In this document: positions 1 through 5,909 of the stretch, piece by piece
How the letters are laid out: every line of letters begins with the position of its first letter
Position numbering within the stretch: position 1 is the stretch's first letter
From: Bacteroidota bacterium
Lineage (GTDB): Bacteria > Bacteroidota > Bacteroidia > Bacteroidales > VadinHA17
Direction of reading: 5' to 3'
NCBI GenBank assembly: GCA_015222065.1
Contig: JADFUQ010000517.1
Coordinates: forward strand, 1 to 6,172
Length of the DNA stretch: 6,172 nt
The notes under the pieces: generated by a model
What the model was told of the DNA's origin: nothing
The model's database searches: none
Seen by the model: only the letters and a program-made list of their open reading frames with translations
Position numbers and translations under genes: made by a program

Positions 1-671
1 GAGGCATCAGAAAGTTCAATATTAAAAGTTCCAGTAGAGTTTAAAATTATTTGTTTTATTTCCTTCTTTAATCCTATATAACTAAAAGCTATATGATAAT
101 TTCCAACCGGCAGGGTAATGGAATAATAGCCGTATTGATTACTCGCCGTTCCTTTCTTTAACTCTTCTATATACACGGTGCCTCCAATAATTCCCTCGCC
201 GGTTTTTGCTCCTCTTATATAACCGCTAAGGGTGGCATTATCCCCATTCGCCAAATCCTGAGTTTTGCCGATGATGATTTTTTCATTTTCAGGTTCTTCA
301 GGAGTTACGGGAACGGGGGTGATAACAAGAGGTTCCCCGGTTGTTTCTATATTATCAGGAGCCTTATTTATAAGAAAGACAGAATAAGGATTGAAAGCAA
401 TAAATGAAAGTTCATTTTCATTTAATATATCTTCTAACACTTTTAACAGAAGTGTATCCTGAAAGCTTTTTGTTACTTTAATGCCAGAGAGCCATTCTTC
501 CTGATAGAAAAAAACGATATGATGCTCCTTTTCTATTTCGTTTAGTACCTCTATAAAAGGTTTATTTTGAAAATCACCGGATATATAAATATCCGAAATG
601 CCCTGGGAGAAGCCGTTACTTATCCCAAGTAAAATCAGAACTAAAATAGAAACTGTATATATTTTTTTCAT
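1..671 (-). CDS. TonB-dependent outer-membrane receptor with STN domain, N-terminal part
   Basis: This is the N-terminal 223 residues of a receptor whose rest lies beyond the left edge. The start is the ATG at 669-671 (MKKIYTVSIL...). A signal peptide covers residues 1-22 and probably ends after Phe-Ser-Gln. Residues about 32-102 look like an STN domain (secretin and TonB N-terminus), with the typical pattern of a short helix, HHIVFFYQ and LLLKVLEDIL. A Pro/Glu-rich linker follows at about 113-130. A carboxypeptidase-regulatory-like beta sandwich runs from about 147 to 222 and contains LSGYI, the conserved YGYYSITLP and GNYHIAFSYIG. Plug and barrel domains are expected next but are not in view, so the receptor call rests on N-terminal architecture. 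STN receptors can signal to FecR-type anti-sigma factors, but no sigma or FecR gene is in this window. The substrate is unknown. The gene has its own promoter just upstream and so probably begins a transcription unit. Confidence 0.88.
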   Translation of the reverse strand, partial: MKKIYTVSILVLILLGISNGFSQGISDIYISGDFQNKPFIEVLNEIEKEHHIVFFYQEEWLSGIKVTKSFQDTLLLKVLEDILNENELSFIAFNPYSVFLINKAPDNIETTGEPLVITPVPVTPEEPENEKIIIGKTQDLANGDNATLSGYIRGAKTGEGIIGGTVYIEELKKGTASNQYGYYSITLPVGNYHIAFSYIGLKKEIKQIILNSTGTFNIELSDA

Positions 672-685
672 AAATAAGAAAATGT

Positions 686-717
686 CAAAAATACACATTT
701 TAAATGCTTTTATCAAA
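686..717 (-). promoter_or_regulatory. Bacteroidota-type promoter for the STN receptor gene
   Basis: Read on the minus strand, TTTG (714-717) is followed by a 20-base spacer and then TATTTTTG (686-693). This is an exact match to the Bacteroidota housekeeping sigma consensus, TTTG / TAnnTTTG with about 19-21 bases between. Transcription should start near 678-682, which would leave only about 10 bases of leader before the ATG at 671. The leader is T-rich and has no Shine-Dalgarno sequence, which is normal in this phylum. The start point is inferred from the box position and was not observed. Confidence 0.72.
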
Positions 718-833
718 AAGAAAAGAAGAAATTCATAAGGAAATGAAAGTTAATGCCTTTTATTGTTTTAAGTTTTTTGATTTTGGATTGTGAAAAGAAA
801 TACTATTTATGAAAAAAGAAAACAACATCAATT

Positions 834-3341
834 TTATTCAGGATAGACTATTTTATATTTATAACCGGCTAACCCGGGAGAACCATCATAAGAAATCCCT
901 TCAATTCTTGCATTAATCGTTGTGATATTATCTGTATTGCAGAATGATACACTGGCTTTTCCGTTTGAATCAGTTATGAGCAAAGGCTCCCAATATATCA
1001 ATGACCTTAAATCCGGCTTGCTTCTGTCTATTACCCGGGAGTCGCCATATATTGGTGAATAAAACTCCCGTGCATTATAATATCCCTCAAATTCCATTAT
1101 ATAGTTTTCAGGTATGTCGGCAGATGAAAACGCCCCGTTTTTTGTGTAGATTGCAATTATTCCATTATTGCCCAGCAGGGAACCGGCCGGATGGATAATT
1201 TCGGCAGATTGTAATACTTCAATCCTTTCAACATTATTTGGGTCCAAATCCAATACAAAGTCCTGATTAAAAGTCGGAATGCCATCAATGAAAAATAACG
1301 GTGTATGATCAAAATTTTTCATATTTTCATCCGAATATACCCTTATCACAACTTCTCCTTTTATATGTTTTATTGTAACCTGTGGCACAATTTCTATGAA
1401 CACTTCTTCCATTACCGGAAAAGCTATATATTCATCCGGAATGATAATATGACTGGATTTATTAATAATATCATCTGATTTGATTCCCGGATCAATCCCT
1501 TTAGTATCTGCCACATTAATCAAACCGGTCTCAGTTGTGTAATTAAACGAAGATTCTATATGGGCCCGTACCTTTCTTTTTTCCAGATAGTTTTCCATTA
1601 TCTGGTTACGGTAAGAGATTTCTTCTCTATCAGTAAAATAACATCCTGGCAATTCTTCATTTATAATGACCTCATATCCGGTTTGAGGTCCGTCTTTATC
1701 CCATACAGTGAAAAACAGAGATTCTTTACCATCAGATGCATCAACAAAAAAAGTAAAGAACCCGTTTTCGTCAGTTATTCTTTCATATAACCTTTTTCTC
1801 CTGAGCATAAGAAAAGAAATATTCTGTAGGGCTACAGGGGAATTATTTGAAGGATCCAACACCTGCCCTTTTCTTACAATGGTGCTTTTTTCAATGTTGT
1901 AATTGATCGCCGGCCATTTATCGTTTAGAATTTCTTTCCACAAAAACCTCCTCCAGCCCTGGGTTAGCATCAGGTAATCCAAAGCTATTATAGAGCCGGG
2001 ATTATCTTCGTCAAAATAAAATGCAGGTTGTTCAATATTTCCTTTTAGTTCAGAAGTGAGTAAAAGGTTGGTGAGGATGTTGTCGTTATATTTTCCCGGG
2101 TTTCCAACCTGGCCGGCATCTGTAACCGCTAAAGAGAAGTTGCCTGCCACCGGATTCCCGTTAAAATCGCTAACCGATACATCCATAACAACTCTTTCTC
2201 TCGGGGCATATACTTTTTTATCTGTTTCAATTGTAACCTGAAGAGCATCGGGACAGTTGATAAAAACCAACCGTTCACATTCAGGATTACCCTCTCCGTT
2301 GAATAATGTTAATTGAATAATGCCTGCCGGCAAGCCCTTTTTTGGAATGTTAGCAACAAATGAGGATCTCCTGCGGAGATTGCCATTGGCCGTATAATAG
2401 ATTTTACCTGCAGACTGAACCACTAACAGGACATCTTTGCTATTACGTCTGACAAATGTCCTGTTTGCCTGAACAATGATCCTTATGAAATCACCGGAGG
2501 AATTATCTACAGCCATTACCAGGCCTTCTTCCAGTACTGTGGGTAGTGCATAATTGATCTTCTTATTATTTTCCTGAATGATGTTTGCGGAATAAGTCTT
2601 CCTTTTTTCGGGCTTCAGCATAAATGCACCCATCCCAAAATGAAAACTTTCAAAAGGAGTTATTATGTTACCATTCTGGTCAATAATTTCACCCTTGACA
2701 TGAATGCCTTCGCCTGATCCGTCTATTGCCTTGAAAGCCACCTTGCTTGTCAGACCGGAAGCCAGATATCCGCCTTCAGGAAAGAAGGTTATATCGATTT
2801 TTTTACTTACCGGTTCATCACCTGTCACTTGTTCGGAAGAATCTGTTTCAGGAATATCATATTCCGTCTGCGGATCAAATAATAGTATTTCTTTTGTGAA
2901 TAAAAAATCCTTATCAAAATTCCTCATCCAGTTCGTGTAGGCCCTGACCATGTATTTCCCGGGAGCCAGGAATTCCGGTAACAAAAAATCCCCGTGAGTA
3001 AAACCATCACTGGTTTTAAGTGTTTGACGGATCAGGATTTTTCCATCACGATCCACCAATTCAGTATAAATTATTTTACTTAAGGAAGAAGGGATATTAC
3101 CGGTGGCATTTACAAGATAGGCTTTATACCAGATTGTTTCTCCCGGTATATAAAAAGGCTTGTCGAAATGGAGATATATTTTTTCCTGTGGAAAAGCGTT
3201 ATTAAATCTTACCAATTGAGTTGTAATCTTGTTAAAAATCTGTTCCTGCTCCCCGGTCTGTGAGAAAGAATCAAAACCGGATATAGACAGGAAAAGAATA
3301 AAGGAAATTATAATCGGGATTGACTTTCTAATTCTTTTCAT
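834..3341 (-). CDS. Secreted macroglobulin-like (MG2) protein with TonB plug-like domain and no barrel
   Basis: This is a complete 835-residue protein that probably acts in the periplasm or at the cell surface. Residues 1-28 form a signal peptide ending in Ser-Phe-Ser-Gln, with no lipobox. Residues about 52-157 are an MG2-like domain (EKIYLHFDKPFYIPGETIWYK, a hallmark of the Bacteroidota family). Further beta-sandwich segments follow at about 183-265, 267-365 and 366-410 (KKVYAPRERVVMDVSV). The stretch ALDYLMLTQGWRRFLW (453-468) is a family-like landmark. Residues about 488-540 resemble a carboxypeptidase-regulatory fold (GQVLDPSNNSPV...TDENGFFTF). Residues 681-736 are plug-like (PLFFIDGIPTF, NNVERIEVLQ, GNNGIIAIYTKNG). 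The C-terminus at about 775-830 returns to a macroglobulin-like strand pattern (LIYWEPLLITDSNGKASVSF). There is no room for a 22-strand barrel, and no CGEQ thioester motif is present, so it is neither a receptor nor a canonical protease trap. Its function is unknown; a role in surface export or assembly is only a guess. No convincing promoter was found in the 283 bases upstream. Confidence 0.88.
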   Translation of the reverse strand: MKRIRKSIPIIISFILFLSISGFDSFSQTGEQEQIFNKITTQLVRFNNAFPQEKIYLHFDKPFYIPGETIWYKAYLVNATGNIPSSLSKIIYTELVDRDGKILIRQTLKTSDGFTHGDFLLPEFLAPGKYMVRAYTNWMRNFDKDFLFTKEILLFDPQTEYDIPETDSSEQVTGDEPVSKKIDITFFPEGGYLASGLTSKVAFKAIDGSGEGIHVKGEIIDQNGNIITPFESFHFGMGAFMLKPEKRKTYSANIIQENNKKINYALPTVLEEGLVMAVDNSSGDFIRIIVQANRTFVRRNSKDVLLVVQSAGKIYYTANGNLRRRSSFVANIPKKGLPAGIIQLTLFNGEGNPECERLVFINCPDALQVTIETDKKVYAPRERVVMDVSVSDFNGNPVAGNFSLAVTDAGQVGNPGKYNDNILTNLLLTSELKGNIEQPAFYFDEDNPGSIIALDYLMLTQGWRRFLWKEILNDKWPAINYNIEKSTIVRKGQVLDPSNNSPVALQNISFLMLRRKRLYERITDENGFFTFFVDASDGKESLFFTVWDKDGPQTGYEVIINEELPGCYFTDREEISYRNQIMENYLEKRKVRAHIESSFNYTTETGLINVADTKGIDPGIKSDDIINKSSHIIIPDEYIAFPVMEEVFIEIVPQVTIKHIKGEVVIRVYSDENMKNFDHTPLFFIDGIPTFNQDFVLDLDPNNVERIEVLQSAEIIHPAGSLLGNNGIIAIYTKNGAFSSADIPENYIMEFEGYYNAREFYSPIYGDSRVIDRSKPDLRSLIYWEPLLITDSNGKASVSFCNTDNITTINARIEGISYDGSPGLAGYKYKIVYPE

Positions 3342-3430
3342 TTAAATATTGTTAAAAAGTTTCATTTTATATGTATATACTCCTAATAATCAGAGTTTAT
3401 CCATAAACTAAAAATGCTTGCTTAGGTATG

Positions 3431-3550
3431 AAATTCCAAATAACAAATAATATCCAATGTTTGAAAAAACAAAATCCAAACAGCAACATATTCAAGAATT
3501 TGTTTGATTTTTCAGTCATTAGAATTTGATATTTATTTGATATTTGGTGC
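3431..3550. repeat. AT-rich imperfect inverted repeat between copy A and the MG2/plug gene
   Basis: The left arm (about 3431-3481, with ATTCCAAATAACAAATAAT and ATCCAAAC) is an imperfect reverse complement of the right arm (about 3502-3550, with GTTTGATTTT, CAGTCATT and GATATTTGGTGCTT). The loop is about 20 bases. Several mismatches and gaps are needed, and both arms are low complexity, so part of the match reflects composition. The wording resembles dispersed intergenic repeats common in Bacteroidota genomes, which is recalled and not checked. In a transcript leaving copy A this could fold into a long weak hairpin. It lacks the GC-rich stem and U-tract of a standard terminator. Confidence 0.45.
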
Positions 3551-3606
3551 TTGTTTTTTGTGATTTTTAATATTTATTTAAACATTCGAATTTTGTAGGC
3601 AGACCC
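3541..3606. repeat. Intergenic segment repeated at 4934-5000 (copy A side)
   Basis: Starting at GGTGCTTGT, this segment aligns with 4934-5000 over 61 positions with one offset base at the left edge. By hand count about 12 positions differ, roughly 80 percent identity. Both segments lie just 3' of a DUF4249 gene in the same orientation. Either they belong to the unit that was duplicated with the genes, or they are two copies of a dispersed intergenic repeat. Confidence 0.65.
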
Positions 3607-3624
3607 AATTTAGTTACAATATAA

Positions 3625-4656
3625 TCACCAAAAGGAGGGCCTTACAGTTGTACTATTTGATATGGTCCTGCAATCATCAGGCATGATCCATGGTCCCATA
3701 TAATAAGGAACTGCCGACCTGGGAATAAAGATACTGGTTTTTGTTATTGAAGAAGCTCCGAAATAACCAAAAACATGGTCTTTTGGATCAAGAATATTCT
3801 GTATGTTTCCTTTAATAAAAGCCGGTGGCGGTTCAAAAAATGATCCGGCATAGTTTATTTGTTTGCTTGTTAAATCATAGTAATCATACGCTTTCTTTGT
3901 TAATGAAAGTTGTTCTATTATTGCATAATATTTGTAAGAAAAATATCTGCTATTTGCCGGAATCGATATAACCTTTTGTTTTTCAATTTTATTTCCAATT
4001 ACATATTTGTCGTCAACAATTATTAAATCAGTATTATATTCAGAAACCCAACATTGAGCGCAACATGGTTTAGGAGCCGGTGCTTCCCTGTATATATAGT
4101 CTTCCGGTTGGGTAAAAACCTCATATATTCCATGCCATTTCAATAAGAAAAAATTTCCACCGTTTTCAGGAGTTGAAGTATCAATATAAACGTTAATAAA
4201 ATTATCAGGTGTACCATCTGGTGTTTGCTTTTCCTGGAATTCATAGTAGATACTGTCAATTTCGGGAACGCTGCTTAATAATTCAGGTTTTGACTCATAT
4301 TGTTTTCCGTCAGGAGTTTCAATTATCACTTTATAGGATCTGCCTTGTATTCCCTGAATACTGTCCGGCTTTGTTTCATAAATGCCCGGACGGGTTTCTG
4401 TAAGGGTTTCGGAATTACCCAGGTCATCCGATATTATTACATTTGCACCCTCAACTACTTCTATAGATTCAATTGTGGAACTATAATCAGTTGTTCTGGT
4501 AAGATATACAAAATATGGTCCCGGTTCATTGGTTATCAATCCTTCCACAACCAGACTTTTTGATTTATCACCTTTAATATTGAAATCAAATGGTTCAATA
4601 CAAGAATATACAAGTAAAAAAAATAAGAGTAATATTATTGATAATTTCAGTTTCAT
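3625..4656 (-). CDS. DUF4249-family lipoprotein, full-length (copy A)
   Basis: This is a 343-residue protein I recognise as DUF4249, a Bacteroidota family of unknown biochemical role often encoded beside TonB-dependent receptors. A lipoprotein signal peptide runs from residue 1 to 18, with lipobox Val-Tyr-Ser-Cys19, so it should be lipidated and anchored in the outer membrane or on the surface. Family landmarks are CIEPFDF (19-25), LVVEGLITNEPGPY (35-48), the GIYETKP strand (91-97), PEIDSIYYEF (131-140) and HVFGYFGAS (294-302). A Pro-rich loop leads to CCAQCW (Cys198, Cys199, Cys202), and the C-terminus has Cys329 followed by VRPSFW. The tail agrees with my recollection of the family's Cys...PxFW ending. 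The start has AGGA three bases before the ATG. It is 364 bases from copy B and 283 from the MG2/plug gene, so cotranscription with either is uncertain. Confidence 0.9.
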   Translation of the reverse strand: MKLKLSIILLLFFLLVYSCIEPFDFNIKGDKSKSLVVEGLITNEPGPYFVYLTRTTDYSSTIESIEVVEGANVIISDDLGNSETLTETRPGIYETKPDSIQGIQGRSYKVIIETPDGKQYESKPELLSSVPEIDSIYYEFQEKQTPDGTPDNFINVYIDTSTPENGGNFFLLKWHGIYEVFTQPEDYIYREAPAPKPCCAQCWVSEYNTDLIIVDDKYVIGNKIEKQKVISIPANSRYFSYKYYAIIEQLSLTKKAYDYYDLTSKQINYAGSFFEPPPAFIKGNIQNILDPKDHVFGYFGASSITKTSIFIPRSAVPYYMGPWIMPDDCRTISNSTTVRPSFW

Positions 4657-4669
4657 ATTTCCTGGTTAT

Positions 4670-4697
4670 AGCCTAAAAACTTACCGGTAAGGAGGCT
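4670..4697. promoter_or_regulatory. Nested palindrome in the copy A leader, possible operator or hairpin
   Basis: A perfect 12-base palindrome, CTTACCGGTAAG (4680-4691), lies inside flanking arms AGCCT (4670-4674) and AGGCT (4693-4697). It sits 14 bases upstream of the copy A start codon. Copy B has nothing similar upstream. It could be a protein-binding site or a leader hairpin, but one 12-base palindrome is expected by chance in a window this size, so the support is weak. Confidence 0.25.
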
Positions 4698-4780
4698 TTT
4701 CCGTAATGTTGTTATCCATCTCTATGCAATTGTTAGATATAATTAGTGTCTGTCCATAAAATAAATAAAAATTGATTTAA

Positions 4781-4852
4781 GAACAAGGAACACCGATTAA
4801 CGATTTGCGAAGTGGTTGGAAATCTGAAATCTAAAATCGTTAATCCTTGTTC
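4781..4852. repeat. Palindromic repeat with 19-bp stem and a 7-base bulge
   Basis: The right arm, AAATCGTTAATCCTTGTTC (4834-4852), is the exact reverse complement of the left arm GAACAAGGA (4781-4789) plus TTAACGATTT (4797-4806). The left arm carries an extra ACACCGA at 4790-4796. The loop is 27 bases (4807-4833). GGAACACC (4787-4794), which overlaps the bulge, also pairs perfectly with GGTGTTCC at 4884-4891, allowing an alternative fold. The sequence resembles a dispersed intergenic element I have seen in Bacteroidota genomes, but only one copy is in this window. It lacks a terminal U-tract, so terminator function is doubtful. Confidence 0.75.
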
Positions 4853-4933
4853 GATATTCAGTTTAACTAAAATAAATTTCAAAGGTGTTCCCCGAAAAAA
4901 CAGGGCAGGTTGTGAGATCACTTCGTTAAGTTG

Positions 4934-5000
4934 TATTTTGGTGCTTGTCATTTATGATTTTTATTATTTATCTAAACTTTCGGACTTTATAGACGGACTC
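4934..5000. repeat. Intergenic segment repeated at 3541-3606 (copy B side)
   Basis: This is the partner of the segment 3' of copy A. It starts with TATTTTGGTGCTTGT and remains alignable through CTAAAC, TTCG and a GAC near 4995. It begins about 20 bases past the copy B stop codon, whereas in copy A the matching segment is also about 20 bases past the stop. The spacing is kept although the coding tail before it is missing in copy B. Confidence 0.65.
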
Positions 5001-5020
5001 TTATTAATTCTCTCATAATA

Positions 5021-5890
5021 TTAAGGAATTGCCGATTTGGGAATATAAATGCTGGCTCTTGTTATTGCTGAAGCTCCGAAATAACCAAAAACATGGTCTT
5101 TTGGATCATGAATATTTTGAATATTCCCTTTAATAATTGCCGGTGGCGGTTCAAAAATTGTTCCGGCCATTTTCTTCTGTTGGTTTATGGAATAATAGTA
5201 ATCATACGCTTTCTTTGTTAAAGAAAATTGTGCTATTGTTACATATAATCCATCAAAGGAATCTTTGTTATTAGCCGGAATCGATAAAACTTGTTTTTTC
5301 TCAATTTTATTCCCATTAACATATCTATCATCTGCAATAATTATATCGGTATTTTTTTCAGAGGTACAACACCAAATAAAATAATTCCCCTCGTTTTCAG
5401 GAATTGATGTATCAATATAAACGTTAATACGATTATCCCGTGTTCCATCTATTGACCTCATTTCCCGGAATTCATAGTAGATACTATCAATTTCTGGAAC
5501 ACCGCGTAAAAATTCAGGCTTTGACTCATATTGTTTTCCATCGGAAGTTTCAATCATTATTTTATAAAACCTGTCCTGTATTCCCTGAATACCTTCCGGC
5601 TTTGTTTCATAAACGCCCGAACGAGTTTCTGTTAGGGTATCGGAATTACCAACATTGTCGGATATAACGATTATTGCACTATCAACTTTTTCCGGACTAA
5701 AATTATCTACTTCACAATAGTCTGATGTTTTGGTAAGATACACGATATAAGGTCCGGGTTCATTAGTTACTAATCCGTCAATAACCAAACTCTTTGACCC
5801 ATCACCGGTAATATTGAAATCAAATGGTTCAATACAAGAAAAGACAAGTAAAAAAAATAAGAGTAAGATTAATGATATTTTCAGTTTCAT
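5021..5890 (-). CDS. DUF4249-family lipoprotein, short paralog (copy B)
   Basis: This 289-residue paralog is collinear with copy A from the first codon and keeps long near-identical stretches. It has the same lipoprotein signal, here Val-Phe-Ser-Cys19, followed by EPFDFNITGD. Shared landmarks include LVTNEPGPYIVYLTKT-like sequence near 40-55, VPEIDSIYYEF (131-141), NGNKIEKKQV and the HVFGYFGAS block near 267. Two parts of copy A are missing. About 29 residues between GNYF (168-171) and CCTSE (174-178) are absent, removing the Pro-rich loop. The tail after KSAIP is also absent, because a TAA stands where copy A continues YYMGPW. A Cys174-Cys175 pair remains. It starts 19 bases past the stop of the TonB-dependent receptor, so the two are probably cotranscribed. 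The frame is otherwise intact, so it may be functional, but early decay cannot be excluded. Confidence 0.88.
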   Translation of the reverse strand: MKLKISLILLLFFLLVFSCIEPFDFNITGDGSKSLVIDGLVTNEPGPYIVYLTKTSDYCEVDNFSPEKVDSAIIVISDNVGNSDTLTETRSGVYETKPEGIQGIQDRFYKIMIETSDGKQYESKPEFLRGVPEIDSIYYEFREMRSIDGTRDNRINVYIDTSIPENEGNYFIWCCTSEKNTDIIIADDRYVNGNKIEKKQVLSIPANNKDSFDGLYVTIAQFSLTKKAYDYYYSINQQKKMAGTIFEPPPAIIKGNIQNIHDPKDHVFGYFGASAITRASIYIPKSAIP

Positions 5891-5909
5891 TTTCAGAAAA
5901 AATATAATT

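Larger units (their letters stand above)
4657..5020. other. Gene-free gap between the two DUF4249 genes
   Basis: This 364-base stretch appears to hold no gene. Moving away from copy A's start it contains a nested palindrome (4670-4697), a palindromic repeat (4781-4852), and the segment (4934-5000) that resembles the region 3' of copy A. Open frames of 72 and 68 codons cross it on opposite strands, but they run through the repeats and have no family resemblance I would trust. I found no exact TAnnTTTG box reading toward copy A, so how copy A is transcribed is unclear. Confidence 0.6.

Noticed and set aside
724..750. Small hairpin TTCAT / ATGAA near 732-747 as a terminator for the MG2/plug gene
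   Set aside because: A 5-base AT stem in AT-rich sequence is expected by chance and has no GC-rich stem.
1001..3205. Several plus-strand open frames of 61-78 codons opposite the MG2/plug gene
   Set aside because: They are antisense shadows of a long, well-supported coding region and show no recognisable domain.
3342..3480. Possible -7 boxes for the MG2/plug gene (TTATTTG-like sequences near 3437-3455)
   Set aside because: None has the exact TAnnTTTG spacing with a TTTG about 20 bases upstream, and they fall in low-complexity repeat sequence.
4733..5018. Open frames of 72 codons (minus strand, 4733-4951) and 68 codons (plus strand, 4812-5018) in the gap between the DUF4249 genes
   Set aside because: They overlap on opposite strands, run through the palindrome and the repeated segment, and lack signal, domain or start context. 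Spurious frames are common in this kind of repeat.
4209..5667. Plus-strand frames opposite both DUF4249 genes (4209-4403, 4300-4563, 5440-5667), two of which resemble each other
   Set aside because: The resemblance between 4209-4403 and 5440-5667 follows from paralogy of the minus-strand genes. They are not independent genes.
5021..5890. Copy B as a frameshifted pseudogene
   Set aside because: The frame is continuous from lipobox to stop, the internal loss is a multiple of three, and conserved blocks are intact, so I kept it as a gene and noted possible decay.
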